A stretch of DNA of 64,000 nucleotides from Pseudomonadota bacterium (GCA_018240695.1 JAFEFH010000005.1:1-64000), one strand, 5' to 3'; counted from the stretch's first letter, positions 47,408-55,855 are shown. The notes: a model not told the origin generated them from the sequence alone. Program-made: numbers and translations.

Positions 47408-48211
47408 ATGACGATGTCGAACGACCTGCCCTTCGGCTTCGTGCCGATCGATCCGCGCCGCAGCCTGCAGAAGCCGCGCACCACCGGCCTCACCATGGTG
47501 ATCGACGACGGCCTGCCGCTGCCCTACATGCGCGGCGTGCTGGAGATGGCCGCGCCCTACATCGACCTGATGAAGATCAAGACCGGCACCGCCCGCCTCT
47601 ATCCGCGCGCCAAGCTGGTCGAGAAGCTCGCTTTGTACGAGAGCTTCGGCATCCAGCCGTTCCTCGGCGGCCAGTTCCACGAATATGTCTTCGACACCAT
47701 GGGCGAGGCGGCGCTGCCGAAGTTCTACGCCGAGTCGCGCGCGCTGGGCTTCCGCACGATCGAGATCTCCGACAACACCGTGCCGCTCACCAACGAGCAG
47801 CGCCGCAGCCAGATCAAGGCGGCGATCGCGAGCGGCCTGAACGTGTTCGGCGAAGTGGGCTCGAAGGAGACGCTGAGCAATCCCGGCCTGCTGATCGAGC
47901 AGGCCGAGATCTGCCTCGAGGCCGGCTCCAGCCTCGTGCTCGTCGAGGCGGCCGAACTGGTGGAGGACGGGCGCGTGCGCAAGGAGAGCCTCGACGTCAT
48001 CAAGCGCGGCATCCCCGCCGACAAGGTGATGATCGAGCTGCCCGGCCCCTGGATCTCCGGCGTGCGGAGCTGCGACATCGAGGAGATGAAGAAGATCCTG
48101 TTCGCGGAGTTCGGTCCGGACGTGAACATCGCCAACGTCGCGGTCACGACGATCTACGACACCGAGGCGCAGCGGGTCGGCCTCGGCACCGGCGGACCGC
48201 TTCACAGCTGA
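47408..48211 (+). CDS. Phosphosulfolactate synthase (ComA) family protein
   Basis: The 267-residue TIM-barrel protein matches the ComA family, whose archetype adds sulfite to phosphoenolpyruvate in coenzyme M synthesis. Recognisable parts are TGLTMVIDDGLPLPYMRGVL, YIDLMKIKTGTARLYP, FGIQPFLGGQFHEYVFD and TIEISDNTVPLT. Bacterial and plant homologues often have other or unknown roles. The position after a GntR regulator and a binding protein suggests use of an imported organic acid rather than coenzyme M synthesis. Confidence 0.85.
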   Translation: MTMSNDLPFGFVPIDPRRSLQKPRTTGLTMVIDDGLPLPYMRGVLEMAAPYIDLMKIKTGTARLYPRAKLVEKLALYESFGIQPFLGGQFHEYVFDTMGEAALPKFYAESRALGFRTIEISDNTVPLTNEQRRSQIKAAIASGLNVFGEVGSKETLSNPGLLIEQAEICLEAGSSLVLVEAAELVEDGRVRKESLDVIKRGIPADKVMIELPGPWISGVRSCDIEEMKKILFAEFGPDVNIANVAVTTIYDTEAQRVGLGTGGPLHS

Positions 48212-48223
48212 GGCCACCATGCC

Positions 48224-48238
48224 GTGCACAATGTGCAC
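48224..48238. promoter_or_regulatory. Perfect palindrome GTGCACA-A-TGTGCAC, candidate IclR operator
   Basis: Seven-base arms around one base, in the 80-base gap before the IclR gene and 13 bases after the ComA-like stop. IclR regulators commonly bind palindromes in their own promoters. A TTGACG at 48256-48261 downstream could be a -35 element. Confidence 0.55.
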
Positions 48239-48291
48239 AGGCGAGGTCCCTGCGATTGACGGCCTGAGCTCCGCTTAGTACCTGCCCAGGG

Positions 48292-49122
48292 ATGGCGCCG
48301 GCCATCCGGGATGGGCATATCGTGAACAGCATTCTTCGTCCGGACGAGACCGAGGCCCGCAAGGGCACGCAGAGCCTGCAGCGCGCCATCGCGCTGCTGC
48401 GCGAAGTGACGGCATGCGGCAGCGAAGGGCTCAGCGCCGCCGAGATGGCGGCGCGCGCCTCGATCGACCGCACGACCGCCCACCGTATGGCCCGCAGCCT
48501 GGCGGCCGAGGGGCTGTTCGACTATTCGCGCGAAACGCGCCGCTATTTCCTGGGGCCGCTCGCCTACGAGATCGGCCTTGCGGCCAGCGAGCGCGCCGAC
48601 CTCGCCAAGCTCTGCGCCACGCCGATGAAGCGCATCGCCGAGGAGACCGGCGACACGGTCTTCCTGATGCTGCGGTCGGGCGACGACGCCGTGTGCGTGG
48701 CGCGCACGGAAGGCTCCTACCCGGTCAAGACCTTCGTCGTGGACGTGGGCGTGCGCCGGCCGCTCGGTGTCGGCGCCGGGAGTCTTGCGATCTTCAGCGC
48801 CCTGCCGCTCGAGGAGCGCGAGGTGCTGCTGAAGCGCAATGCGGCGCGGCTCGCGCAGTATCCCGGCATGACGGTCGCGAAGATCCGCGCCCGCGCCGCC
48901 GCCTCGCGCGGCCGCGACCAGGCCGTGGGCGATGTGGTCGACGTTCCCAACGTCCGTGCCGCGGGCGTGGTGATCCGCACGCCGGGCGGACGTCCGGTCG
49001 CCTCGCTCAGCATCTCGGCGATCGCGCCGCGCTTCGCCAACAGGCGGGAGGCCAAGCTGCTGGCGATCCTGCACCGCGAGGCCGAGGCGCTGCGCAAGAC
49101 CATCGGCCGCACGATCGCCTAG
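48292..49122 (+). CDS. IclR-family transcriptional regulator
   Basis: The 276-residue regulator has an N-terminal winged helix (TQSLQRAIALLREVTACGSE, MAARASIDRTTAHRMARSLA) and an IclR effector domain (KRIAEETGDTVFLMLRSGDD, LGVGAGSLAIFSALPLEERE). GTG 48322 is an alternative start. It is followed 19 bases later by a TctC gene and a SnoaL-like gene, which it may control with itself through the palindrome at 48224. Confidence 0.92.
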   Translation: MAPAIRDGHIVNSILRPDETEARKGTQSLQRAIALLREVTACGSEGLSAAEMAARASIDRTTAHRMARSLAAEGLFDYSRETRRYFLGPLAYEIGLAASERADLAKLCATPMKRIAEETGDTVFLMLRSGDDAVCVARTEGSYPVKTFVVDVGVRRPLGVGAGSLAIFSALPLEEREVLLKRNAARLAQYPGMTVAKIRARAAASRGRDQAVGDVVDVPNVRAAGVVIRTPGGRPVASLSISAIAPRFANRREAKLLAILHREAEALRKTIGRTIA

Positions 49123-49141
49123 ACATGAAAAGGAGACATCG

Positions 49142-50104
49142 ATGAAGACCACACGCATCGGTCTCGTCCTGCTGGCCGCGGCACTCTGTGTCGCCACGGT
49201 CCAGTCGGCGCTGGCCCAGTCCTATCCCAACAAGCTCATCCGCTTCGTCGTGCCGTATTCGCCCGGCACCTCGCCCGACATCGTCGCGCGCCTCCTCGCC
49301 GAGGAGATGTCGAAGACGCTGGGCCAGCCGATCATCGTGGAGAACCGCGGCGGCGCCGACGGCGCCATCGGCATGGAATATGTGCTGCACCAGCCGGCCG
49401 ACGGTTACACCGTGCTGTCGGGCATCACGTCCAACCTCGCGATCCTGCCGCTGACCGCCAAGAACCTGCGCTTCGACCCGCTCAAGGACCTGCCGCCGGT
49501 GATCGGCGCCGTCGAGGGCCGCTATGTCTTCCTGTCGCCCGCCGCCGTGCCGTGGAACAGCTTCGAGGAGCTGGTCGCCCATGCCAAGGCGCATCCCGAC
49601 AAGCTGAACTCCGGCTCGCCCACGCCGCAGGTGCGCATGTCGAACCAGGAACTGTTCCGCGGGCTCGGCGTGTCGATCACCGACATTCCCTACAGCTCGG
49701 GCGGCCCCTACGGCACCGCGCTGCTGGCGAACGAGGTGCAGATGGGATTCATCTCGACCTCGTCGGCGATCTCGTTCGGCGCGCGCGTCAAGATCCTGGC
49801 GGTGACCGGCGAGACGCGGCGTCCGCCGTTCAACAACGTGCCGACGCTCAAGGAACTCGGCCGTCCCGACCTGCCGGGCCTCAGCTTCACGCTCAACGTC
49901 GCCGCCGGCACGCCCGCGCCCGTCGTGGCGACCCTGCACGATGCCGCCGCCAAGGCGCTGGCCCTGCCCGCCCTGCGCAAGCGCTTCGAGGACCAGGGCT
50001 TCGACGTGCTCGCCGAGAGTGCCGAGGACGCCACGCGGCGCCTCGCCGACCAGTCGCGTTTCTTCAGCGATGCCGCCAAGCGCGCCGGCATCAAGCCCGA
50101 GTAA
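49142..50104 (+). CDS. Tripartite tricarboxylate transporter substrate-binding protein (TctC/Bug family)
   Basis: The 320-residue periplasmic protein has a signal peptide (VLLAAALCVATVQSALAQ) and Bug motifs: LIRFVVPYSPGTSPDIVAR, PIIVENRGGADGAIGM and DIPYSSGGPYGTALLANEVQ. It is the third member of this family within 9 kb. It is flanked by the IclR gene and a SnoaL-like gene in one unit, again without TctA/TctB genes. Confidence 0.92.
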   Translation: MKTTRIGLVLLAAALCVATVQSALAQSYPNKLIRFVVPYSPGTSPDIVARLLAEEMSKTLGQPIIVENRGGADGAIGMEYVLHQPADGYTVLSGITSNLAILPLTAKNLRFDPLKDLPPVIGAVEGRYVFLSPAAVPWNSFEELVAHAKAHPDKLNSGSPTPQVRMSNQELFRGLGVSITDIPYSSGGPYGTALLANEVQMGFISTSSAISFGARVKILAVTGETRRPPFNNVPTLKELGRPDLPGLSFTLNVAAGTPAPVVATLHDAAAKALALPALRKRFEDQGFDVLAESAEDATRRLADQSRFFSDAAKRAGIKPE

Positions 50105-50124
50105 CGAGTAACAGGAGTACGACC

Positions 50125-50553
50125 GTGCCGCTCAGCCTCGAAGACCAGTTCGCCATCCAGAGATTGATGAACCGCTACGCCTACGCCATCGACGTCGACT
50201 GCACCGAGGAGGAGTTCGTCGACCTCTTCACCGAGGACGCGCAGATGCTCAGCCCCTATAGCGGCGTCCACGAGGGCGTCGAGGGCGTGAAGCTGTTCCG
50301 CAGCAAGTTCGTCCCGCGGCGCGGCAAGCTCCAGATCCGCCACGTCATCACCAACTTCCTGATCGATGGCGACGGCGACACGGCGCACCTCAAGGCCTAC
50401 TTCCTCGAGTTCAAGACCCAGCTCGACGTGCCGGCCAACACCGAGCGCAAGACCGAGTTCTTCTTCGGCGGCAGCTACGACTGCGACATCCGCCGCGTCG
50501 GCGGCAAATGGAAGATGAAGCGGCGCACGGTGCACATCGACCATCTGTCCTGA
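50125..50553 (+). CDS. SnoaL-like / NTF2-fold protein
   Basis: The 142-residue protein starts at GTG 50125 with AGGAG 8 bases upstream. It has the SnoaL_4-type pattern: FAIQRLMNRYAYAIDVDCTE, FVDLFTEDAQMLSPYSGVHE and RHVITNFLIDGDGDTAHLKA. Members often act as small dehydratases, isomerases or hydroxylating subunits. Its stop lies 5 bases before a degenerate piece of a tRNA-Leu gene. Confidence 0.86.
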   Translation: MPLSLEDQFAIQRLMNRYAYAIDVDCTEEEFVDLFTEDAQMLSPYSGVHEGVEGVKLFRSKFVPRRGKLQIRHVITNFLIDGDGDTAHLKAYFLEFKTQLDVPANTERKTEFFFGGSYDCDIRRVGGKWKMKRRTVHIDHLS

Positions 50554-50558
50554 GAGAG

Positions 50559-50603
50559 GGTGCCCCCGGCCGGACTCGACCCAACGCTTCCCTGAGGCAA
50601 AAC
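50559..50603 (-). repeat. Degenerate copy of the 3' part of tRNA-Leu (att-like direct repeat)
   Basis: About 40 bases match the 3' end of the intact tRNA-Leu gene at 53144-53188 in the same orientation, with 4 substitutions in the first 39 bases. It covers the CCA end, the acceptor 3' strand, the T arm and part of the variable arm; the rest of the tRNA is absent. This is the usual mark of integration at a tRNA 3' end. Confidence 0.75.
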
Positions 50604-50644
50604 GTCCCCGCATCCAGCCACTCGTCGAACGGCGCTTGAGCCCA

Positions 50645-50672
50645 CGCGTCCAGAATGCGTTCATTGGACGCG
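50645..50672. promoter_or_regulatory. Inverted repeat CGCGTCCA...TGGACGCG upstream of the binding-protein gene
   Basis: Perfect 8-base arms, with an inner GAA/TTC that extends the stem around a TGCG loop. It lies ~70 bases before the start at 50743, inside the putative island. It may be an operator or a leader hairpin; no T run follows. Confidence 0.45.
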
Positions 50673-50742
50673 CAACAGAATGCTGGGCTTTCGCATTGTT
50701 TCAGGGAACGATTGCGGGTCGATCGGCATAGTGGGGTTGGCG

Positions 50743-52641
50743 ATGAAAAGACGTCTTCTGATACAGGCGCCACTGTTTGGCTTGTTGACGGCGCCGGCCC
50801 TTGCCAAAGATCCGCTGCCGTCAATGCAGGAGACGCCAAATCTGGCGGATCGGGTGAAGTCGGGTGCACTGCCACCGGTCGACAAGCGCATTCCCCGCCA
50901 ACCCCGGATCATCGATCATTTCGCAGGCGGCGAAGAAGGCGGCAAGCACGGTGGCCAGCTCAACATGCTGGTCTCGGGCGCCCGCGATACCCGCCTGATG
51001 ACCGTCTACAGCTACACCCGCCTCATCGTCTACGATGAGAAGTTCACGCTTCATCCCGACATCCTCGAAAGCTTCGAGGTCAAGGAGGGCCGCGAGTTCA
51101 CCCTGAAGCTGCGGGCCGGCCACAAATGGTCGGATGGCCATCCCTTCACCACCGCGGACTTCCGCTTTTTCTGGGAAGACATCGCCAACAACGCCGAGCT
51201 GTCGCCTTCCGGACCTTCCGTGGAGCTCACGGTCGACGGCAAGCCCCCGATTGTCGAGATCATCGATGAGCTGACGATCCGCTACACCTGGGACAAGCCC
51301 AATCCCCATTTCATCGAGAGCCAGGCGCGTGCCGCCCCGCTCTTCCTATTCCGGCCGGCGCACTATCTCAAGACGGTCCATGGCAAATATACGCCGGAAG
51401 AGGAAATCCTGAAGGTCCACAAGGGCAGCCGTTGGGCCAACGCCTTCCGGCGCGCGGATGCGATGTACGGCAACAGCAACGTCGACATGCCGACGCTCAA
51501 CCCGTGGGTCCTCACCACGGTCCCGCCGGCCAGTCGCTTCGTCTTCGTGCGCAATCCCTACTTCCACCGCATCGACCGCAAGGGGCAACAGCTGCCCTAC
51601 ATCGACGAGGTGATCATGACCGTGGTGGCGGCCAACCTGATTGCCGCCAAAGCGGGCCTGGGCGAGGCGAATCTGCAGTCGCGCTATCTCAAGATGCGCG
51701 ACTACACCTTCCTGCGGAAGAGCTCCAAGAAATCGGGAGTCAGGGTCTATCTCTGGGTATCCGGTTCCTGTTCGCAGCTCGCGCTCTACCCGAACCTGAA
51801 CGCGAGCGACGAGGAATGGCGCACGCTGATGCGCGACGTCCGGTTCCGCCGGGCGCTTTCTCTGGCGGTCGATCGCGAGGACATCAACCAGTCCATCTAC
51901 CTCGGCCTGGCCAAGCCCTCCAACAACACGGTCATGACACTCTCGGAGCTGTTCAAGCCGGAGTATGCGACCAAGTGGGCGACATATGATCCAAAGCAGG
52001 CGAACGAGCTTCTCGATCAGGTCGGCCTGAGCAAGCGTGGCGCCGACGATATCCGCCTCCTCCCCAGCGGGCGGCGGGCGAGCATCGTCGTCGAGCTGTC
52101 GAGCGAGGAAACGGAAGACACCGATGTCCTGACGTTGATCGCCGAGCAGTGGAAGAAGGTCGGCATCAAGTTGCTGACCAAGCCGCAAAGCCTCGAGAAT
52201 TTCCGGCTGAGGGCCTTCTCGGGCGAAGCGATCATGACCGCCTATGCCGGGTACGTGACGGCCGTGCCGACAGTAGACACTTCCCCCCGGGAGTTCGCGC
52301 CGACCATGCAGGGTGGCCTCCAGTGGTCCCGATGGGGCATGTACGTGGAATCCAAGGGCCGGCAGGGCGAACAATGCAACATGCCTTCGGCCTGCAAGCT
52401 GATGGATTACTTGAAGGAATGGGAGAACTCGACCGACGCAACGGCGCGCCGCAAGGCCTGGGAGGAAATCCTCAGCGCCAATGCCAACGAGGTCTACTCG
52501 ATCGGCACCGTCAACGGCATTCGCCAGCCCGTCGTCGTCGGACCGAACGTCCACAACGTCCCGAAAGAAGGGTATCACGCCTGGGATCCGGGCGGATACA
52601 TCGGGCTCTACCAGCCCGACACGTTCTGGATGAGTTCGTAG
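50743..52641 (+). CDS. ABC transporter substrate-binding protein, family 5 (peptide/nickel type)
   Basis: The 632-residue periplasmic protein has a signal peptide (RRLLIQAPLFGLLTAPALA). SBP_bac_5 features follow: YDEKFTLHPDILESFEVKEG, FTLKLRAGHKWSDGHPFTTA, DFRFFWEDI, FRRALSLAVDREDINQSIYL and LIAEQWKKVGIKL. It is a lone binding protein without permease or ATPase genes nearby. It sits between the two tRNA-Leu repeats. I chose ATG 50743 for the signal peptide; the frame is open to 50680. Confidence 0.9.
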   Translation: MKRRLLIQAPLFGLLTAPALAKDPLPSMQETPNLADRVKSGALPPVDKRIPRQPRIIDHFAGGEEGGKHGGQLNMLVSGARDTRLMTVYSYTRLIVYDEKFTLHPDILESFEVKEGREFTLKLRAGHKWSDGHPFTTADFRFFWEDIANNAELSPSGPSVELTVDGKPPIVEIIDELTIRYTWDKPNPHFIESQARAAPLFLFRPAHYLKTVHGKYTPEEEILKVHKGSRWANAFRRADAMYGNSNVDMPTLNPWVLTTVPPASRFVFVRNPYFHRIDRKGQQLPYIDEVIMTVVAANLIAAKAGLGEANLQSRYLKMRDYTFLRKSSKKSGVRVYLWVSGSCSQLALYPNLNASDEEWRTLMRDVRFRRALSLAVDREDINQSIYLGLAKPSNNTVMTLSELFKPEYATKWATYDPKQANELLDQVGLSKRGADDIRLLPSGRRASIVVELSSEETEDTDVLTLIAEQWKKVGIKLLTKPQSLENFRLRAFSGEAIMTAYAGYVTAVPTVDTSPREFAPTMQGGLQWSRWGMYVESKGRQGEQCNMPSACKLMDYLKEWENSTDATARRKAWEEILSANANEVYSIGTVNGIRQPVVVGPNVHNVPKEGYHAWDPGGYIGLYQPDTFWMSS

Positions 52642-52662
52642 AACCGTCCCGCAACCGACACA

Positions 52663-52685
52663 CGGCGCGCCCTGCTGGCGCGCCG
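52663..52685. terminator. Perfect 9-bp hairpin between convergent genes
   Basis: CGGCGCGCC and GGCGCGCCG pair around a 5-base loop, 21 bases after the binding-protein stop and 31 before the end of the convergent gene. There is no T run, so it may work only as a weak bidirectional terminator. Confidence 0.5.
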
Positions 52686-52716
52686 CGTCGATGGCCCCGC
52701 AGCGGCGAAGCAGCGA

Positions 52717-53085
52717 CTACTTTTTCGTGAGCTTGCCTTCGAAAAGGCAGTAGCCGTCGAGCATGATCGTCGAGTCGCCCTCCTTGAGGGATCCGACCAC
52801 GTCCATCTTGTTGCCACCGCCGACGATGGCCGTCGTCTTGAACTTCATGTCGGGGCCCAACGTCGCTTTGAAGTTCCGCTCCGTGCGGCCTTCCTGGAGG
52901 AAGCGACCCTCCACATTCGTGCCGTCGACCTTGACGTCGATGGTCATCTTGTATGTCGGGCACTTGCCGCTTCCGGGAACGTTCTCACCAAATCCCGTCC
53001 ACGTGAAATTGGCCTGCTCGGCGAGCGCCGGTCCGGCAACAGCAATGAGGGTGGCTAGCGTGGCGACGGCTAATTCTTTCGGCAT
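52717..53085 (-). CDS. Small exported protein of unknown function
   Basis: The 122-residue protein has a clear signal peptide (PKELAVATLATLIAVAGPAL, cut after ALA). The mature part is beta-rich with two Cys residues (GSGKCPTYKMTIDVKVDGTN and LDGYCLFEGKLTKK), probably disulfide-bonded. ATG 53085 has GAGG 8 bases upstream. It lies in the putative tRNA-Leu island, 58 bases after the tRNA on the same strand. I do not recognise a family. Confidence 0.75.
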   Translation of the reverse strand: MPKELAVATLATLIAVAGPALAEQANFTWTGFGENVPGSGKCPTYKMTIDVKVDGTNVEGRFLQEGRTERNFKATLGPDMKFKTTAIVGGGNKMDVVGSLKEGDSTIMLDGYCLFEGKLTKK

Positions 53086-53143
53086 TGAGATGACCTCACC
53101 AGAAAGATTATGACAAAACGTTGGCCTGCTTGCATTTTGCACG

Positions 53144-53230
53144 TGGTGCCCCCGGTCGGACTCGAACCAACACTTCCGTGAGGAAACCTGATTTTGAGTC
53201 AGGCGCGTCTACCAATTCCGCCACGGGGGC
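53144..53230 (-). tRNA. tRNA-Leu (anticodon CAA)
   Basis: The 87-base gene folds as a class II tRNA with a long variable arm. The acceptor stem is GCCCCCG/CGGGGGC; the anticodon arm CCTGA-CTCAAAA-TCAGG gives anticodon CAA; the T loop is GGTTCGAGTCC; and the 3' CCA is encoded. It reads UUG codons. A degenerate copy of its 3' part lies at 50559. Confidence 0.95.
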
Positions 53231-53248
53231 ACGCTGTCGTGCGGCGGG

Positions 53249-53277
53249 AATAAAGCCGATGGGCGGAAGCGGGTCAA
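53249..53277 (-). promoter_or_regulatory. Promoter of tRNA-Leu
   Basis: On the minus strand TTGACC and TTTATT are separated by 17 bases, and the -10 lies 18 bases before the tRNA 5' end. This is a good sigma-70-type match for a stable-RNA gene. Confidence 0.7.
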
Positions 53278-53318
53278 CGCTTGCGAGCGGCCCGCCCGTC
53301 CGGTCTTATGCCTCCCCC

Positions 53319-54863
53319 ATGCATCCCTACATCCACGCGCGCAACAATCCCGCCAAACCGGCCTATATCATGGCCGCCAGCGGCGAGACCGTGACCTACG
53401 GCCAGCTCGACGAGCGGTCGAACCGGATCGCCCGACTGTTCCGGTCGCTGGGGCTGAAGGCCGGCGACCATGTCGCGATCTTCATGGAGAACAACGCCCG
53501 GTTCTTCGAGTTCTGCTGGGGCGCCCAGCGCTCGGGCCTGATCTACACCGCGATCAGCTCGCGCCTCACCACCGCCGAGGTCGACTACATCGTGGGCGAC
53601 TGCGGCGCCAAGCTGTTCCTGACCTCGAAGTACCTGGCCGAGCGTGCCGCCGAGCTGGCGCCGCTGATGACGGGCGTGCCCGCCGCCAACCGCTACATGG
53701 TCGACGGCACCATCCCGGGCTATCGCGCCTGGGAGGAGACCGTCGCCGCCCAGCCAGCGGAGCCGATCGCCGACCAGATCATGGGCCGCGACATGCTCTA
53801 TTCGTCGGGCACCACGGGCCGGCCCAAGGGCGTGCTGCCGGTCGGCGAGCCGCAGCCGATCGACGCCGACAACGCGCTGATCCAGATCAACCGCAAGCTC
53901 TACGGGGTGGGCGAGGACACCGTCTATCTCTCGCCGGCGCCGCTCTATCACGCGGCTCCCTTGCGCTTCAACATGACGGTGATGCGGCTCGGCGGCACCT
54001 GCGTGCTGATGGAGAACTTCGACGCCGAGGAGTTCCTGCGCCTGGTCGGCCGCTACAAGGTCACGCACACGCAGCTCGTGCCCACCATGTTCGTGCGCTT
54101 CCTCAAGCTGCCCGACGAAGTGCGGCTGCGCCACGACGTGTCGTCGCTGAAGTGCGCGATCCACGCCGCCGCGCCCTGCCCGATCCCCGTGAAGGAGAAG
54201 ATGATCGCGTGGTGGGGCCCGATCATCTGGGAATATTACGGCGGCACCGAAGGCAACGGCCTCACCATGTGCAACTCCCAGGAATGGATGGCGCACAAGG
54301 GCACGGTCGGCAAGGCAATGGTCGGCACGCTCAAGATCTGCGGCGACGACGGTGCCGAGCTGCCGGCGGGCGAGTCCGGCACGGTCTATTTCGCCGACGG
54401 CAATCCCTTCAAGTATCACAACGACCCGAAGAAGACCGAGGAGTCGCGCCACCCCAAGGGTTGGACGACGCTGGGCGACGTGGGCTACGTCGATGCCGAC
54501 GGCTTCCTGCACCTGACCGACCGCAAGGCGTTCATGATCATCTCGGGCGGCGTGAACATCTACCCGCAGGAAGCCGAGAACCTGCTGATCAACCATCCCA
54601 AGGTGATGGACTGCGCGGTGTTCGGCGTGCCGAACGCCGACTTCGGCGAGGAAGTGAAGGCGGTCGTCCAGCCGCGCGACATGTCCGACGCCGGCCCCGC
54701 GCTCGCCGAGGAGCTGATCGCCTACTGCAAGCAGAACCTCTCGACCATCAAGTGCCCGCGCACCATCGACTTCGAGGCCGAGCTGCCGCGCCATCCGACC
54801 GGCAAGCTCTACAAGCGCCTGCTGCGCGACCGCTACTGGCAGGGCCGTGAAACCAAGATCTGA
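53319..54863 (+). CDS. Acyl-CoA synthetase (AMP-forming ligase)
   Basis: The 514-residue enzyme of the ANL superfamily activates a carboxylic acid with ATP and CoA. Motifs are MLYSSGTTGRPKG (P-loop), YYGGTEGNGLTM, TLGDVGYVDADGFLHLTDRK and the catalytic Lys in PTGKLYKRLL. The substrate is probably a fatty or aromatic acid. ATG 53319 marks the family start; the frame is open further upstream through the tRNA. A quinone reductase-like gene follows 18 bases later. Confidence 0.93.
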   Translation: MHPYIHARNNPAKPAYIMAASGETVTYGQLDERSNRIARLFRSLGLKAGDHVAIFMENNARFFEFCWGAQRSGLIYTAISSRLTTAEVDYIVGDCGAKLFLTSKYLAERAAELAPLMTGVPAANRYMVDGTIPGYRAWEETVAAQPAEPIADQIMGRDMLYSSGTTGRPKGVLPVGEPQPIDADNALIQINRKLYGVGEDTVYLSPAPLYHAAPLRFNMTVMRLGGTCVLMENFDAEEFLRLVGRYKVTHTQLVPTMFVRFLKLPDEVRLRHDVSSLKCAIHAAAPCPIPVKEKMIAWWGPIIWEYYGGTEGNGLTMCNSQEWMAHKGTVGKAMVGTLKICGDDGAELPAGESGTVYFADGNPFKYHNDPKKTEESRHPKGWTTLGDVGYVDADGFLHLTDRKAFMIISGGVNIYPQEAENLLINHPKVMDCAVFGVPNADFGEEVKAVVQPRDMSDAGPALAEELIAYCKQNLSTIKCPRTIDFEAELPRHPTGKLYKRLLRDRYWQGRETKI

Positions 54864-54881
54864 TTGACAAGGAGCATCGCG

Positions 54882-55853
54882 ATGAAAGCAGCCGTCGTCA
54901 CCGATCAGGGCGTCAAGGTCCAGGACGCGCCGAAGCCCACGCCCAAGGCCAACGAGATCCTGATCAAGGTCCGCGCCGCGTCGCTGAACCGCGCCGACCT
55001 CGCGGTGGCGTCCGGCCATCGCCACGGCACCGTCGGCGGCGCCGGCACGATCGTGGGCCTCGAATGCGCGGGCGAAGTCGAGGCCGTCGGCGCCGACGTG
55101 AAGGACTTCAAGCCCGGCGACCGCGTGATGAGCTCCGCCGCCGGCGGCTTCGCCGAATACGCCGTCACCGACTCCGGCCGCGCCCACAAGGTGCCGGCCA
55201 ACAACATGAGCTGGGAGCAGGCCGCCTGCATGCCGGTCGCGGTGCAGACCATGCACAACGCGCTGGTCGGCGCCGGCCGCCTCAAGAAGGGCGAGTCGGT
55301 GCTGATCTCGGGCGCGTCGTCGGGCGTCGGCCTGCTCGGCATGCAGATCGCCAAGCACATGGGCGCCTCGATCGTGATGGGCACCTCGACCAACGACGGC
55401 CGCCGCGCCAGGCTCAAGGAGTTCGGCTGCGACGTGGCGATCGATACGCGCGATCCGAAGTGGCCCGAGAAGGTCAAGGAAGCGACCGGCGGCAAGGGCG
55501 TCGACCTGATCGTCGACCAAGTCTCAGGCGGCGTGATGGACCAGAACATGGAAGCCGCCGCGATCCTGGGCCGCATCGTCAATGTCGGCCGCCTCGGCGG
55601 CATGAAGGGCGAATTCAACTTCGACCTGCATGCGTTGAAGCGCATCGACTATATCGGCGTCACCTTCCGCACGCGCTCGCCGGAGGAAGTGCGCGCCATC
55701 GTGCAGGCGGCCCGCAAGGACCTCTGGCCGGCCATCGAATCGGGCAAGCTGCACCTGCCGATCGACAAGACCTTCCCGCTCGCCCAGGCCGCCGAAGCGC
55801 TTGCGCACATGAAGGCCAATGCCCATTTTGGCAAGATCGTCCTGGTCGTCTGA
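54882..55853 (+). CDS. Zinc-type alcohol dehydrogenase / NADPH:quinone reductase-like protein
   Basis: The 323-residue MDR-family oxidoreductase has the N-terminal VRAASLNRADLAVASGHRHG, the LECAGEVEAVGADVKDFKPG segment and the NADPH-binding ISGASSGVGLLGMQIAKHMG. The zinc ligands of true alcohol dehydrogenases are missing, as in quinone reductase (QOR) relatives. ATG 54882 has AAGGAG upstream. It probably shares an operon with the acyl-CoA synthetase. Confidence 0.92.
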   Translation: MKAAVVTDQGVKVQDAPKPTPKANEILIKVRAASLNRADLAVASGHRHGTVGGAGTIVGLECAGEVEAVGADVKDFKPGDRVMSSAAGGFAEYAVTDSGRAHKVPANNMSWEQAACMPVAVQTMHNALVGAGRLKKGESVLISGASSGVGLLGMQIAKHMGASIVMGTSTNDGRRARLKEFGCDVAIDTRDPKWPEKVKEATGGKGVDLIVDQVSGGVMDQNMEAAAILGRIVNVGRLGGMKGEFNFDLHALKRIDYIGVTFRTRSPEEVRAIVQAARKDLWPAIESGKLHLPIDKTFPLAQAAEALAHMKANAHFGKIVLVV

Positions 55854-55855
55854 CT

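Noticed and set aside
52663-52685. Perfect hairpin as an insertion-sequence end or recombination site
   Set aside because: There is no second copy nearby and no transposase; its place between two convergent gene ends makes a terminator role simpler.
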